Shown: positions 40,238 through 49,128, counted from the stretch's first letter. The stretch is 64,000 bases of DNA from Sciscionella sediminilitoris (GCF_000737195.2 NZ_JALM01000003.1:62001-126000), one strand, 5' to 3'. Notes: generated by a model not told the origin, from the letters alone. Made by a program: numbers and translations.

Positions 40238-40990
40238 CTAACCGCGTCCGCCGGCCAGCCAGCCGATGGCCCGGCCGAAGAGCTGACGGTAACCCTTCCA
40301 GGCCAGGAACTCCTCCGGCGCCCAGTGCGGGGAGATGTCCGAGGCGAAGGCCAGGGTCCGGCCCTGCCCCACGGTGCGCACCGCGAGCAGCGGGCGCGAT
40401 TCGATCTCCGCGAGCACCGTGGCGTCCTGCTTCGCGGTCAGCCGCTGGTAGCCGAGCAGCGCGGGCCAGCGCCGGTCGAGGCCCTCGGTGATCTCGTGCC
40501 GCTGATCGGTGAGCTCCCCCTCGATGCCTTCCGGGCACTCCACCCGGTCGTCGTAAGCCAGGATGTCGACCGGAAGGATCTCCTCGATGGGCGTCGCGTG
40601 GTAGTTGGCCTTGGCGCCGAATCCCTGGAAGCTCAGGTATCCCCCGGCCATCGCGAGTCCGCCACCGGCCCGCACCCATTCGGCGAGCAGTTTCAGCCGG
40701 TTCGGGAAGCGCTTGCCCTTGGCGAACACATCGGGATGCAGCAGCAGTGAGTTCGCCCCGATATCGGAGAGCAGCACCACGTCGTAGGCGCCGAGCTCCT
40801 CGAGTGTCGCGGGGAACTCCGCGGCCACATCGTGCGAGAGCAGGTGGGTGACCTCGTGCCCCTCCGCCCGCAGTGCCTCGATGAGCGCTTCGGCCCCGAT
40901 CTCGATCTGGGCGCGCTCGATGGCGTCGAACCCTTTGACGTCCGCGGTCCTGGCGACCCAGGACTCCCCCGCCAGCAGTACCCGGCTCAT
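40238..40990 (-). CDS. GATase1-like protein (PF07090 type)
   Basis: 250 residues with a Rossmann-like class I amidotransferase fold: VLLAGESWV, YDVVLLSDIGANSLLLHP, WVRAGGGLAMAGGYLSFQGFGAKANYHATP and LAFASDISPHWAPEEF. The elbow (GGYLSFQG) has no cysteine, so it is not a glutaminase; such proteins are unassigned. First gene of the three-gene operon. ATG 40990 has GGGAGG upstream. Two TTGCGCAA sites lie 16-43 bases before the start. Confidence 0.82.
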   Translation of the reverse strand: MSRVLLAGESWVARTADVKGFDAIERAQIEIGAEALIEALRAEGHEVTHLLSHDVAAEFPATLEELGAYDVVLLSDIGANSLLLHPDVFAKGKRFPNRLKLLAEWVRAGGGLAMAGGYLSFQGFGAKANYHATPIEEILPVDILAYDDRVECPEGIEGELTDQRHEITEGLDRRWPALLGYQRLTAKQDATVLAEIESRPLLAVRTVGQGRTLAFASDISPHWAPEEFLAWKGYRQLFGRAIGWLAGGRG

Positions 40991-41005
40991 CCGACCCTCC
41001 CGTTG

Positions 41006-41033
41006 TTGCGCAATTTTGTGCTCTTTTGCGCAA
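41006..41033. promoter_or_regulatory. TTGCGCAA pair in divergent promoter, candidate LacI-type operator
   Basis: Palindromic TTGCGCAA at 41006-41013 and 41026-41033, starts 20 bases apart, in the 131-base gap between the GATase-like operon and the LacI-type regulator. Two more copies lie inside the regulator's coding start (41138-41154). Confidence 0.65.
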
Positions 41034-41121
41034 CGCTATGCCTCCGCGCTCTGGACGTCAACGGATGGTGTGCGGATAGACTGTGCGCACGCACGACCGC
41101 AGTACGGAGAGGAGTAGGCGG

Positions 41122-42138
41122 ATGACGCTGACGCGAGTTGCGCAAATTGCGCAAGTGTCCGCCTCCACGGCCTCCCGTTACCTGCGCGGCCAGCTGAAGG
41201 TGAATCCGGAGACGGCGGCACGGATCGACGCCGCGGTCCGTGAACTGGACTACGAGGTCCCGGCCGCGGCCCCGCCCGCCCGGGAGCAGCCGGTGCTCGC
41301 GCTGGTCGTCCCGGAGATGGTGAACCCCTTCTTCGCGGGCCTCGCCGACGAGCTCGCCGAGGCCGCGGCGATGGACGGCGCCTCGCTCGTGGTCGGGATC
41401 ACCGGGCAGCAGGCACGGCGGGAATCCAGCGTGAGCGATCTGGTCGCCTCCACCCCGGCGATCGACGGGCTGATCTATGTCGGCATGCATCGCGAGAATC
41501 CACGGCTGACCAGTGCCATCGCCGAGGGCCTCCCGGTGGTGGTGCTGGACGAGGAGATCGCGAGCACCCCGGAGGTGGACACGGTCGCCGTGGACAACTA
41601 CGGCGGCGCTTACCAGGCGACCTCCTATCTGGCCCAGCTCGGGCACCGGCGGATCGCGCACATCGCGGGCCCGGAAGAGCTGTCCACCACGCGCGACCGG
41701 TGCCGTGGCTACCGGGACGCGATGCGCGGCGCCGGACTGCCCGTGGACGAGGATCTGGTGCTGCACGGCCCGTACACCGAACAGTTCGGCGCGAGCACCT
41801 TTCCCTATCTGGCCGGGGCCGAACACCGGCCGACCGCGGTGTTCTGCGGCAGTGACATCGCCGCGGTCGGCATGCTCGCCGCCGCCGAGCTGCACGGCCT
41901 GCGCATCCCGGAGGACCTGTCCGTCGTCGGCTGCGACGGGATCCGGGTCGGCGAATGGCTGCGCCCCAAGCTGACCACGCTGCAGCAGCCGATGACCGAG
42001 CTCGCCCGCGCCGCGCTCGAACTCATCCGGGCCCGCATCGAGGATCCCGCGCGCGCCCCGCAGACCCGCACTTTCCCGCTGCAGCTGGTGATCCGCGGCT
42101 CGGCGGTCGCCCCGGACACCCCGGAATCCCCGGAATAA
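41122..42138 (+). CDS. LacI family transcriptional regulator
   Basis: 338 residues. LacI helix-turn-helix at residues 3-22 (LTRVAQIAQVSASTASRYL) and a periplasmic-binding-like sensor domain (LALVVPEMVNPFFAGLADEL, CDGIRVGEWLRPKLTTLQQP). It most likely controls the divergent GATase/YdcZ/phosphotriesterase operon and its own operon with the M20 peptidase. ATG 41122 follows GGAGAGGAG. A TAGACT -10 box lies at 41077-41082. The hinge (LDYEVPAAAPPAR) is proline/alanine-rich. Confidence 0.93.
   Translation: MTLTRVAQIAQVSASTASRYLRGQLKVNPETAARIDAAVRELDYEVPAAAPPAREQPVLALVVPEMVNPFFAGLADELAEAAAMDGASLVVGITGQQARRESSVSDLVASTPAIDGLIYVGMHRENPRLTSAIAEGLPVVVLDEEIASTPEVDTVAVDNYGGAYQATSYLAQLGHRRIAHIAGPEELSTTRDRCRGYRDAMRGAGLPVDEDLVLHGPYTEQFGASTFPYLAGAEHRPTAVFCGSDIAAVGMLAAAELHGLRIPEDLSVVGCDGIRVGEWLRPKLTTLQQPMTELARAALELIRARIEDPARAPQTRTFPLQLVIRGSAVAPDTPESPE
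41138..41154. promoter_or_regulatory. TTGCGCAA pair inside the LacI-type gene
   Basis: TTGCGCAA at 41138-41145 and 41147-41154, one base between them, encoding VAQIAQ of the regulator's own helix-turn-helix. Together with the upstream pair this makes four copies in about 150 bases, suggesting autoregulation by roadblock or looping. Confidence 0.55.
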
Positions 42139-42149
42139 GGAGGTTCGCC

Positions 42150-43214
42150 TTGCCCGATCCGATCGAGCTGACCCAGCGGCTGGTCCGGCTGGACACCCGC
42201 GGCGGCGGGGAGCTCGCCGCGGCGGAACTGCTCGCCGAACCCTTGCGCGCGGCCGGTTTCACGGTGCGGTTGAGCGAGCCCGAACCGGGAAGGGCCAACC
42301 TGATCGCCCGCCGCGGGACCGGCACCCCGATCACGCTCACCGGGCACCTGGACACCGTTCCCGCGGACCCCGCGGGCTGGTCGTTCGACCCGCACAGCGG
42401 CGAGATCGACGGGGATCGGTTGCGCGGCAGGGGAAGCAGCGATATGAAGGCCGGGGTCGCCGCGATCATGGCGGCCGCGGTCGACACCCCGGCATCCGTT
42501 CAGCTCGTGTTCACCTTCGGCGAGGAGACCGGCTGCGAGGGCGCGGCCCGGATCACCGGACTGGAGCCGAGCCCGCTGCTGCTGGTCGCCGAACCCACCG
42601 CGAACCGGATCGTGCTCGGCCACAAGGGTGCGCTGTGGCTGCGGCTTTCCGCGCGCGGGCGCAGCGCGCACGGATCCCGTCCGGAACTGGGCGAGAACGC
42701 GGTCGTCGCGCTCGCGCGGGCGTGCGAACGGATCCACCGGCATCCGGATTGGCCGAGCAGCCCGACCCACGGCGCGGCCACGGTCAACATCGGCACCTTC
42801 CACGCGGGCAGCCAGCCGAACCTGGTCCCGGATCACGCGGAAGCGCAGCTGGACATCCGTACCGTGCCCGGGTTCTCCGCGGACACCGCGCGCGCCGGGA
42901 TCGCGGAACTCGCCGGGGCGGACACCGGGATCGAGACGCTGCTGGACCTGCCGAGTATCGACACCGATCCGGCCGACCCGCTGGTGGCCGAACTCGCCGG
43001 GACCCTGTGCCCGGACTGGACCCCGCAGTACGCCACCTTCTTCACCGACGCGGCCCGGCTCTCGGCCACGCTGGGTGATCCCGCGGTGCTCGTCTACGGC
43101 CCCGGCGAACCCGAACAGGCCCACGTCACCGACGAAACCTGCTCGGTAACGGCCATCGGGGAGACCACGGCCGCACTGCGCAGGTTGCTGAGCGCCTGGG
43201 CCGAACGCGGCTGA
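42150..43214 (+). CDS. M20 family metallopeptidase (ArgE/DapE type)
   Basis: 354 residues. Metal ligands are visible: His in TGHLDTVP, bridging Asp in GRGSSDMKAG, Glu-Glu in FGEETGCEG, Glu/Asp in AEPTANR and C-terminal His in AHVTDE. The inserted dimerisation domain runs from about 160 to 265. It deacylates an N-acyl amino acid or similar amide. TTG 42150 is chosen because AAGGAGG (42137-42143) lies six bases upstream, overlapping the LacI stop region. Co-transcribed with the regulator, it probably belongs to the same pathway as the divergent operon. Confidence 0.88.
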   Translation: MPDPIELTQRLVRLDTRGGGELAAAELLAEPLRAAGFTVRLSEPEPGRANLIARRGTGTPITLTGHLDTVPADPAGWSFDPHSGEIDGDRLRGRGSSDMKAGVAAIMAAAVDTPASVQLVFTFGEETGCEGAARITGLEPSPLLLVAEPTANRIVLGHKGALWLRLSARGRSAHGSRPELGENAVVALARACERIHRHPDWPSSPTHGAATVNIGTFHAGSQPNLVPDHAEAQLDIRTVPGFSADTARAGIAELAGADTGIETLLDLPSIDTDPADPLVAELAGTLCPDWTPQYATFFTDAARLSATLGDPAVLVYGPGEPEQAHVTDETCSVTAIGETTAALRRLLSAWAERG

Positions 43215-43253
43215 GGACCGTGACCGGGGGTCGTTTACCTCGGCCTGACCTCA

Positions 43254-43272
43254 CGGGCGATACCCTCGCCCG
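43254..43272 (+). promoter_or_regulatory. Hairpin CGGGCGA-N5-TCGCCCG containing a -10 box
   Basis: Perfect 7-base arms with a 5-base loop, ending two bases before the ATG at 43275. The loop and right arm contain TACCCT (43261-43266), a TANNNT -10 box 8 bases before the ATG. It may be a leaderless promoter overlapped by an operator, or an RNA hairpin at the end of the upstream transcript; there is no T-run. Confidence 0.4.
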
Positions 43273-43274
43273 CA

Positions 43275-44264
43275 ATGGTGGGACTCGAGTCGACGAAACA
43301 GGTCGCGAAGGTCACCGGTGCCGATTCGATCAACCGCACCGATACCCGGTTCGGTATCCACGCCACGGATCTGGGCATCCTCTGGGCAGGCGGTGACGGG
43401 CGGCTGCGGGTGCTGTTCGGCGATACCTACGGCGCGGGCTGGTGCGGTGACGGCGCGGGCCCGGAACACGCCGACTGGCGCAGCAATGTCCTCGCCTATG
43501 CCGGTTCCGGTTCGCTCGAGGAGGGGCTGCGGCTCGAGGAGGCGGTCACCCGCGAGGACGGCCGTGCCGCCCAGGTGCTACCCAGCGTTCCCGGCGAGCT
43601 CACGGTGATCCCGAACTCCGGGATCGCACTCGGCGACCGGGACTTCGTGCACTACATGTCGATCCGGCAGTGGGGCGAACCCGGTACCTGGCAGACGAAC
43701 CACGCCGGGATCGCGGTTTCTGCCGACGGCGCCCGGACCTGGATCCGGCCCGATACCGCGGTCTGGCCGAACACCGCGGCCTTCGACCAGAAGTTCCAGA
43801 TCGGCGCGTTCGCTTATGCCGCCGGGTACGTCTACCTGTTCGGCACCAGCAACGGCCGGTTCTCCGATGCCTTCCTCGCCCGGGTACCGGAGGCGGAGAT
43901 CCTGGACACCGGGGCCTACGAGTACCGCACCGCGAACGGCTGGTCCGGGCAGGACACCGCCGCGGTCGGGGTGATCCCCGGTCCCATCGGCGAACTTTCC
44001 GTTGGCTACAACGATTTCCTCGGCGCCTGGGTGGCGCTGCACCTCGACGAGCACCGCGCGGCGATCGTGCTGCGTACCGCGCCGGAGCTGGACGGACCGT
44101 GGTCGGCGGGCACCGTTCTGGTCAGCGGCGCGGACTATCCGGCGCTGTACGGCGGCTATCTGCACCCGGGCTCGCTCGGCGGGCCGGAGCTGCACTATCT
44201 GATCTCGCAGTGGAGACCGTACAACGTCTTCCACCTGTGCAGCAGACTGACGAGATCCGCCTGA
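43275..44264 (+). CDS. DUF4185 domain protein, candidate D-arabinan hydrolase (GH183-like)
   Basis: 329 residues without signal peptide, a predicted five-bladed beta-propeller: DLGILWAGGDGRLRVLFGDTYG, IPNSGIALGDRDFVHYMSIR, FQIGAFAYAAGYVYLFGTSNGR and GELSVGYNDFLGAWVALHLD are repeated-blade features of DUF4185. Members of this family in mycobacteria were reported to be endo-D-arabinanases (GH183, from memory). The next gene is AftA, which builds D-arabinan on galactan, so a role in arabinan turnover is plausible. Lack of a signal peptide is odd for a wall hydrolase unless another export route is used. Confidence 0.8.
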   Translation: MVGLESTKQVAKVTGADSINRTDTRFGIHATDLGILWAGGDGRLRVLFGDTYGAGWCGDGAGPEHADWRSNVLAYAGSGSLEEGLRLEEAVTREDGRAAQVLPSVPGELTVIPNSGIALGDRDFVHYMSIRQWGEPGTWQTNHAGIAVSADGARTWIRPDTAVWPNTAAFDQKFQIGAFAYAAGYVYLFGTSNGRFSDAFLARVPEAEILDTGAYEYRTANGWSGQDTAAVGVIPGPIGELSVGYNDFLGAWVALHLDEHRAAIVLRTAPELDGPWSAGTVLVSGADYPALYGGYLHPGSLGGPELHYLISQWRPYNVFHLCSRLTRSA

Positions 44265-44347
44265 TCATGCACCGGCACGGGATTCCCGTTCCCCGTGGGA
44301 CATCCGTGCGCCCGAACTCCCCCTGACCCCGTACTTGGAGCCGAGCC

Positions 44348-46255
44348 ATGTCCGTGCGGCCTGACCTGCCCGATGCCCGCCGCTGGGGCCGTACCTGCGC
44401 CACCATGGTGCTCGGGCTGCTGCTCGCCGCCGTGGTGAGCCTCGTGATCCAGTGGATCGCCAACAAGGGCAACGCGCCGTGGCCGTCCTCGGTCCGGAAG
44501 AACTACGTGGGGCTGACCATGGCCGTGGTCATGCTCGGCTGCCTCGGCTTGCTGTGGTGGAACCGGTGGACCCGCACCGCCTCCTGGGTGCTGCTCTCCG
44601 CCTCGGTGACCCTGCCGCTCTCGCTCGCCCTGATGGGAACCCGGTACTACCTGGGCGGTCTCGCGGTGGACCAGAACTTCCGCACCGCGTACCTGACCCG
44701 GATGACCTCGTCCCCGGCCCTGGCCGATTTCACCTATCACGGCCTCGCGCCGTACTACCCGAGCGGCTGGTTCTGGCTGGGCGGGCGGTTCGCGAATCTG
44801 CTCGGACTCCCCGGCTGGGCCGCCTTCAAACCGTGGTCGATTCTCACCCTCGCGCTCATCACGATCATCGTCTACGAACTGTGGGCGCTGTTCACGAGCA
44901 AGCGGCTGGCATTCCTGCTGAGCCTGTCCACCGCGATCATCGGCATCCTGCAGGGTGCCGAGGAACCGTATTCCTGGCTCGCCACCGCGACCATCGCCCC
45001 GCTTTCGGTGCTCGCCTGGAACTGGGTCCACGCACTGGCGCGGCACCGTTCGGCATCGGTCACCGGCGGCCTGTCCACCGCGATCGTGCTCGGGATCGCG
45101 CTCGGCGTCTTCGGGGACTTCTACACCCTGCACATGGTTTTCTTCGCGTTCACCCTGATCGTGCTCGCGGTGCTCGGCTGCTGGCAGTCCCGCAGGACCG
45201 CGGAGGACCCGATTCCGCTCTCCCGCGCCCTCGCCGCGCTGGTGCGCCACGGCCTGCTGCTGGCCGTGGTCGCGGTGCTGGTGCTGCTGCCGGTGTGGTG
45301 GCCCTACCTGTCCGCGATCCTGGGCGGCGGGCACGGTTCGAACATCGCGCTGCGGTACCTGCCGCCCGGTGGCGCCGAGGTGCCGACCCTGATGCTGCAG
45401 TTCTCCCTCGTCGGTGTTGCCTGCCTGCTCGGCCTCGGCTGGCTGGTGTGGCGGTTCCGGCACAGCGCGGTGGCCAGCGCCCTGTCCGTGGTCACGCTGA
45501 GCTGCTACGCCTGGTACCTGCTCTCCATGCTGGCCCTGGTCTTCGGCACCACCCTGCTGGCCTTCCGGGTCTACAACGTGCTCACCGTGGTGCTGGTGTG
45601 TGCCGGGGTGTTCGGGGCGGTGGCGCTCACCCGGTTCCTCGGCGAGCGGCTGAGCGCGCACCGCACGCGGATCCGGTTGCTGGCCGCGGTTCTCGGCCTC
45701 GGCTCGCTGATCGGGATACTGCAGGGGGTGCCCGCGATCGCCTCCGGGGACAAGCAGGCCTTCGGCAACTACTACCCGGACGGTGCCACCCCGGTCGGGC
45801 GTTCGGATCCGGGCGACAAGGACTACTGGGTGCCCCGGCTCAACACGGCCATCCGGGAGATGACCGGGCGGGAACCCGAGCAGAACATCCTTCTGGCCAA
45901 CCAGCCCATCCTGATCACCACCTCGCCGTACTGGTCCTATCAGGCCTCCAGCCCGCAGTACGCGGACCCGCTCGGCCGGTTCGCCGAACGCAACGACCAG
46001 ATCCGGCAGTGGGCGCAGGCCCGCGATTCGGCGCAGCTGGACAACGAACTCCGGCGCAACGACAAGGAATCGCCCGATGTGTTCGTGCTCGAACGCGGCG
46101 CCAAGGGGCTGACCTATTCGATGAAGAACGACGCCTTCCCCGCGGATCCGAACATCACCGTGGAGAAGGTCGACTTCGACCCGAAACTGTTCGACTCCCC
46201 CGCCTTCCACCGCCGCGATGTCGGGCCCTACGCGGTGATCACCCGCAATCCGTAG
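44348..46255 (+). CDS. aftA: Galactan 5-O-arabinofuranosyltransferase AftA (GT85)
   Basis: 635 residues, about 11-13 membrane helices in the first 470 residues and a soluble extracytoplasmic C-terminal domain. The loop after the third or fourth helix contains VDQNFRTAYLTRMT and GLAPYYPSGWFWLGGR, closely matching mycobacterial AftA (Rv3792), as does the C-terminal FDPKLFDSPAFHRRDVGPYAVI. AftA primes arabinan by adding the first arabinofuranose to galactan from decaprenyl-phospho-arabinose. ATG 44348 has GGAG upstream. It is 83 bases after the DUF4185 gene and ends 6 bases from the convergent GGT gene. Confidence 0.9.
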   Translation: MSVRPDLPDARRWGRTCATMVLGLLLAAVVSLVIQWIANKGNAPWPSSVRKNYVGLTMAVVMLGCLGLLWWNRWTRTASWVLLSASVTLPLSLALMGTRYYLGGLAVDQNFRTAYLTRMTSSPALADFTYHGLAPYYPSGWFWLGGRFANLLGLPGWAAFKPWSILTLALITIIVYELWALFTSKRLAFLLSLSTAIIGILQGAEEPYSWLATATIAPLSVLAWNWVHALARHRSASVTGGLSTAIVLGIALGVFGDFYTLHMVFFAFTLIVLAVLGCWQSRRTAEDPIPLSRALAALVRHGLLLAVVAVLVLLPVWWPYLSAILGGGHGSNIALRYLPPGGAEVPTLMLQFSLVGVACLLGLGWLVWRFRHSAVASALSVVTLSCYAWYLLSMLALVFGTTLLAFRVYNVLTVVLVCAGVFGAVALTRFLGERLSAHRTRIRLLAAVLGLGSLIGILQGVPAIASGDKQAFGNYYPDGATPVGRSDPGDKDYWVPRLNTAIREMTGREPEQNILLANQPILITTSPYWSYQASSPQYADPLGRFAERNDQIRQWAQARDSAQLDNELRRNDKESPDVFVLERGAKGLTYSMKNDAFPADPNITVEKVDFDPKLFDSPAFHRRDVGPYAVITRNP

Positions 46256-46261
46256 CGGAGT

Positions 46262-47875
46262 TCAGCCGGTCCGCGCCAGTCCCGGGTCACCGCGCGGATC
46301 GGCGCCGGGCACCAGCCGCCCGGACCGGTCCCGCCCGATCGCCTGCACCCGGGACATGTAGCCGGACACCCGGACATCGTTGCCCAGGGCGCGCAATTCC
46401 TCGGCACCGTCCAGCGCGGGTTCCACGAGCACGGTGCGGTCCTGCTCGCTGTGCAGCCGCGGCAGGGTCACCGCGGTGTCCGTTGCCGTGCCACCGAACA
46501 GCACCTCGTGGGCGACCTGGAACACGGAGGTGACAAGGCGGCTGCCCCCGGGTGCTCCGGCGGCGAACCGGAAACCGTTGCCGTCGAAGGCGATCAGCGG
46601 CGCTCCGGTGCCGATCCGGGCACCGGGACGGATGGAGTCGGGCTGCTCCGGGCGCGGGTCGTAGTGGCCGAGGAAATTGTTCAGCAGGTAGCCGAGTTCG
46701 GGCACCAGATAGCCGCTGCCGCCGACCGAACCCGCCGAGTGCGTGATGCACACGGCGTGCTCGGAGTCCACGGCGGTGACATGGGTGGTCCCGTCGCCCG
46801 GTTGCGCGCCGCGCACCCGCACCGGATCGCCGCCGCGGATGCGTTCCACCCAGGCGCCGAGCGCATCCGCGTCCAGTGCCGCGCGCACGGTGTCCGCGAT
46901 GTCCTGCTGCCGGGTTGCCTTGATGTACCGGTTGTCCGCGAAGCTCGCCCGCATCACCGCGGCCAGCCGGTCCCACCGGTGCGGTCCCCGAGGTTCCCCG
47001 GCCAGCCGCAGTCCGTGCGCGAGGCCGAGCATCTGCAGCACCTGCAGGCCGGGGCTCGGCGGCGGCGCGGTGTGCAAGGAATTCCCGGCGATCCGGTGCG
47101 TGGTGGCCGGGGCCGGTTCGGCGCGGTATCCGGCCACATCCTCGGCGGTGATCAGCGAACCGTCCCGCTCGAGCGCGGCGGCCAGGATTGCGCCGAGGCT
47201 GCCGTGCAGGAAATCCGGCAGTCCCGCCGTGGCAAGGTGATCGAGGATGTCGGCGATCCACGGCTGCGCGAACCGGTCACCGGCCCGGTAACCGGATCCG
47301 TCCGCGCGCAGATAACGGGCGGCGCTTTCCGGCTGGGCGGCCATCTTGTCCGCGAGCGTGGGGTACCCGGGGCGGCTGGCGTGCGAGTCACCCGCGGATC
47401 CGGCGTCCCACCAGCGGCCCAGATACGGGGTCAGCACGAATCCCTCGCGGGCCAGCCGGGTGGCACCGGCCAGGATGCCGTCGAGCCCGATCCGCCCGGA
47501 TCCGTGCCCGGCAAGCAGGGCGTCCATGGCGTCCACGAATCCGGGCACCATCACCGCACCCGGACCGATCTGGTTGGGTTCCCCGCGCACCGCGTAGCGG
47601 CCGAAGGTCTCCACCCTGCCGAGCAGCCGCCGCGCCCAGGATCCGGGCACCGGACCGCTTCCGGTCGCGGCCTCGCCGTTGATCGCGGTGACCGTTCCGG
47701 TGCGCAGATCGGCGTGCAGCACCAGCGCGGAACCGCCGAGCCCGCACAGCAGCGGGTTCACCACCGCCTGCGCGAAGGCGGCGCCGACCGCGGCGTCCAC
47801 CGCCGAGCCCCCGGCGCGCAGCAGCTGCCCGCCGACCTCGGCCGCGTGTCGTTCACAGGCCACGAGTACGGCCAT
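46262..47875 (-). CDS. Gamma-glutamyltransferase family protein
   Basis: 537 residues of the Ntn-hydrolase GGT family. N-terminal GGSAVDAAVGAAFAQAVVNPLLCGLGG, the autoprocessing/nucleophile threonine in GDGTTHVTAVDSEH, and downstream SAGSVGGSGYLVPELGYLLNN, then APGGSRLVTSVFQV. There is no signal peptide, so it is likely cytoplasmic. Such GGT paralogues often act on non-glutathione substrates (acylases, hydantoin-linked amides). It is the last gene of the HyuAB operon. GAAGGAG lies eight bases before ATG 47875. The huge open frame continuing to 49522 is a shadow of the MFS gene. Confidence 0.88.
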   Translation of the reverse strand: MAVLVACERHAAEVGGQLLRAGGSAVDAAVGAAFAQAVVNPLLCGLGGSALVLHADLRTGTVTAINGEAATGSGPVPGSWARRLLGRVETFGRYAVRGEPNQIGPGAVMVPGFVDAMDALLAGHGSGRIGLDGILAGATRLAREGFVLTPYLGRWWDAGSAGDSHASRPGYPTLADKMAAQPESAARYLRADGSGYRAGDRFAQPWIADILDHLATAGLPDFLHGSLGAILAAALERDGSLITAEDVAGYRAEPAPATTHRIAGNSLHTAPPPSPGLQVLQMLGLAHGLRLAGEPRGPHRWDRLAAVMRASFADNRYIKATRQQDIADTVRAALDADALGAWVERIRGGDPVRVRGAQPGDGTTHVTAVDSEHAVCITHSAGSVGGSGYLVPELGYLLNNFLGHYDPRPEQPDSIRPGARIGTGAPLIAFDGNGFRFAAGAPGGSRLVTSVFQVAHEVLFGGTATDTAVTLPRLHSEQDRTVLVEPALDGAEELRALGNDVRVSGYMSRVQAIGRDRSGRLVPGADPRGDPGLARTG

Positions 47876-47889
47876 GCGAGGCACTCCTT

Positions 47890-49128
47890 CTAGTCGAGTT
47901 CCCAGTCCCGGGTTTCCGGCAGCAGCCAGATGAGCACCACGGTCAGCACGGTGCACAGGCCGAGCGCCATCGCGATGGCATTGCCGAGGCCGAGCTGTCC
48001 GGAGGTCCAGCCGATGACCGCGGAGATCAGTCCGGTGAACAGCGCGCCGAACTCGTAACAGATGCCCGCGCCGGAGGCACGTACCCGGGCCGGGAACAGT
48101 TCGGTGAACAGTGCGCCCTTTCCGGAGGCCTGCGCGGCCATGAAGAATCCGACGAGCGCGGCAAGCAACAGGTTGAACCACAGGGCATCCACGGCGACCC
48201 CGAGGAACAGCAGCCCGAACACCGCGGTGCCCAGATAGAACGCGGTGAACGCCCAGCGCCTGCCGATCGCGTCGTGCAGCTGCCCGCCGAGCACGTAGCC
48301 GAGCCAGTTTCCGGCGATCATGAACCACAGATAGATGGCGGCCCCGCTGATACTCAGCCCGCGCTCCTGCGCCAGATACAACGGGATCCAGGTCTGGATC
48401 GCCTGGGTGCTGCCCAGTCCGGCGGCACCGAACAGGGCGCCGACGATGGTGCGCCTGCGCAGCCCCGCGCCGAACAGTTCCCGGTAGACCCCGCGTTCCC
48501 GGGGCTGCGCGCCCGCCGTCGCGGTGGTGTTGGGTGCCTCGCGCAGTGCGCGCCGCACGATCAGGGCGACGATGGCCGGGAGCAGTCCGACGAGGAACAT
48601 CACCCGCCAGGCCGTGGCCGGGGCGAACACCAGGTTGGTGATGAGAAAGGACAGGTTCGCCAGCGCCCAGCCGACCGACCAGGCCGACTGCACCCAGGCC
48701 AGGGTCCGGCCGCGGCGCTGCTGATCCGCGTACTCGGCCATCAGTGCCGCGCCCACCGGCCATTCCGCGCCGAGGAACAACCCGGCGAGCGAGACCCACA
48801 GCATCAGCTGCGGCAGATCCTGCGCGGTGGCCACCAGCGCGGTGGCGATGCTGTAGCCGATCATGATCGCCACCAGCACGCGCACCCGGCCGAACTTGTC
48901 GGCCACCCGCCCGCCGATGATCCCGCCGACCGCGGTGACCACCGCGACGGTACCGGTGACCACCCCCGCATCGGCCTTGGTCAGCCCGAGCGCGACCAGG
49001 ATCCCGGCCATGGCCAGTGGCAGGATCTGTTTGTTGAACCCGTCGAGCCCCCAGCCCGACCAGGTCGCCCACAGCGCCCTGCGGGCCAGCGACCGTTTCG
49101 CGGGTGCGGTGGTCACCGGAGTCGACAT
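47890..49128 (-). CDS. MFS transporter
   Basis: 412 residues, 12 predicted helices. GRVADKFGRVRVL is the loop 2-3 motif, GLFLGAEWPVGAALMAEYADQQRRGRTLA is in TM4/TM5, and QIL...WGLDGFNKQILPLAM opens TM1, resembling sialate or aromatic-acid type symporters. Within the HyuAB/GGT operon it probably imports the hydantoin, oxoproline or gamma-glutamyl substrate. It ends 14 bases before the GGT start. Confidence 0.9.
   Translation of the reverse strand: MSTPVTTAPAKRSLARRALWATWSGWGLDGFNKQILPLAMAGILVALGLTKADAGVVTGTVAVVTAVGGIIGGRVADKFGRVRVLVAIMIGYSIATALVATAQDLPQLMLWVSLAGLFLGAEWPVGAALMAEYADQQRRGRTLAWVQSAWSVGWALANLSFLITNLVFAPATAWRVMFLVGLLPAIVALIVRRALREAPNTTATAGAQPRERGVYRELFGAGLRRRTIVGALFGAAGLGSTQAIQTWIPLYLAQERGLSISGAAIYLWFMIAGNWLGYVLGGQLHDAIGRRWAFTAFYLGTAVFGLLFLGVAVDALWFNLLLAALVGFFMAAQASGKGALFTELFPARVRASGAGICYEFGALFTGLISAVIGWTSGQLGLGNAIAMALGLCTVLTVVLIWLLPETRDWELD

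Noticed and set aside
41083-41121. Earlier start for the LacI-type regulator at 41083
   Set aside because: It would add a charged 13-residue leader before the helix-turn-helix, whereas ATG 41122 has a Shine-Dalgarno and the usual LacI N-terminus.
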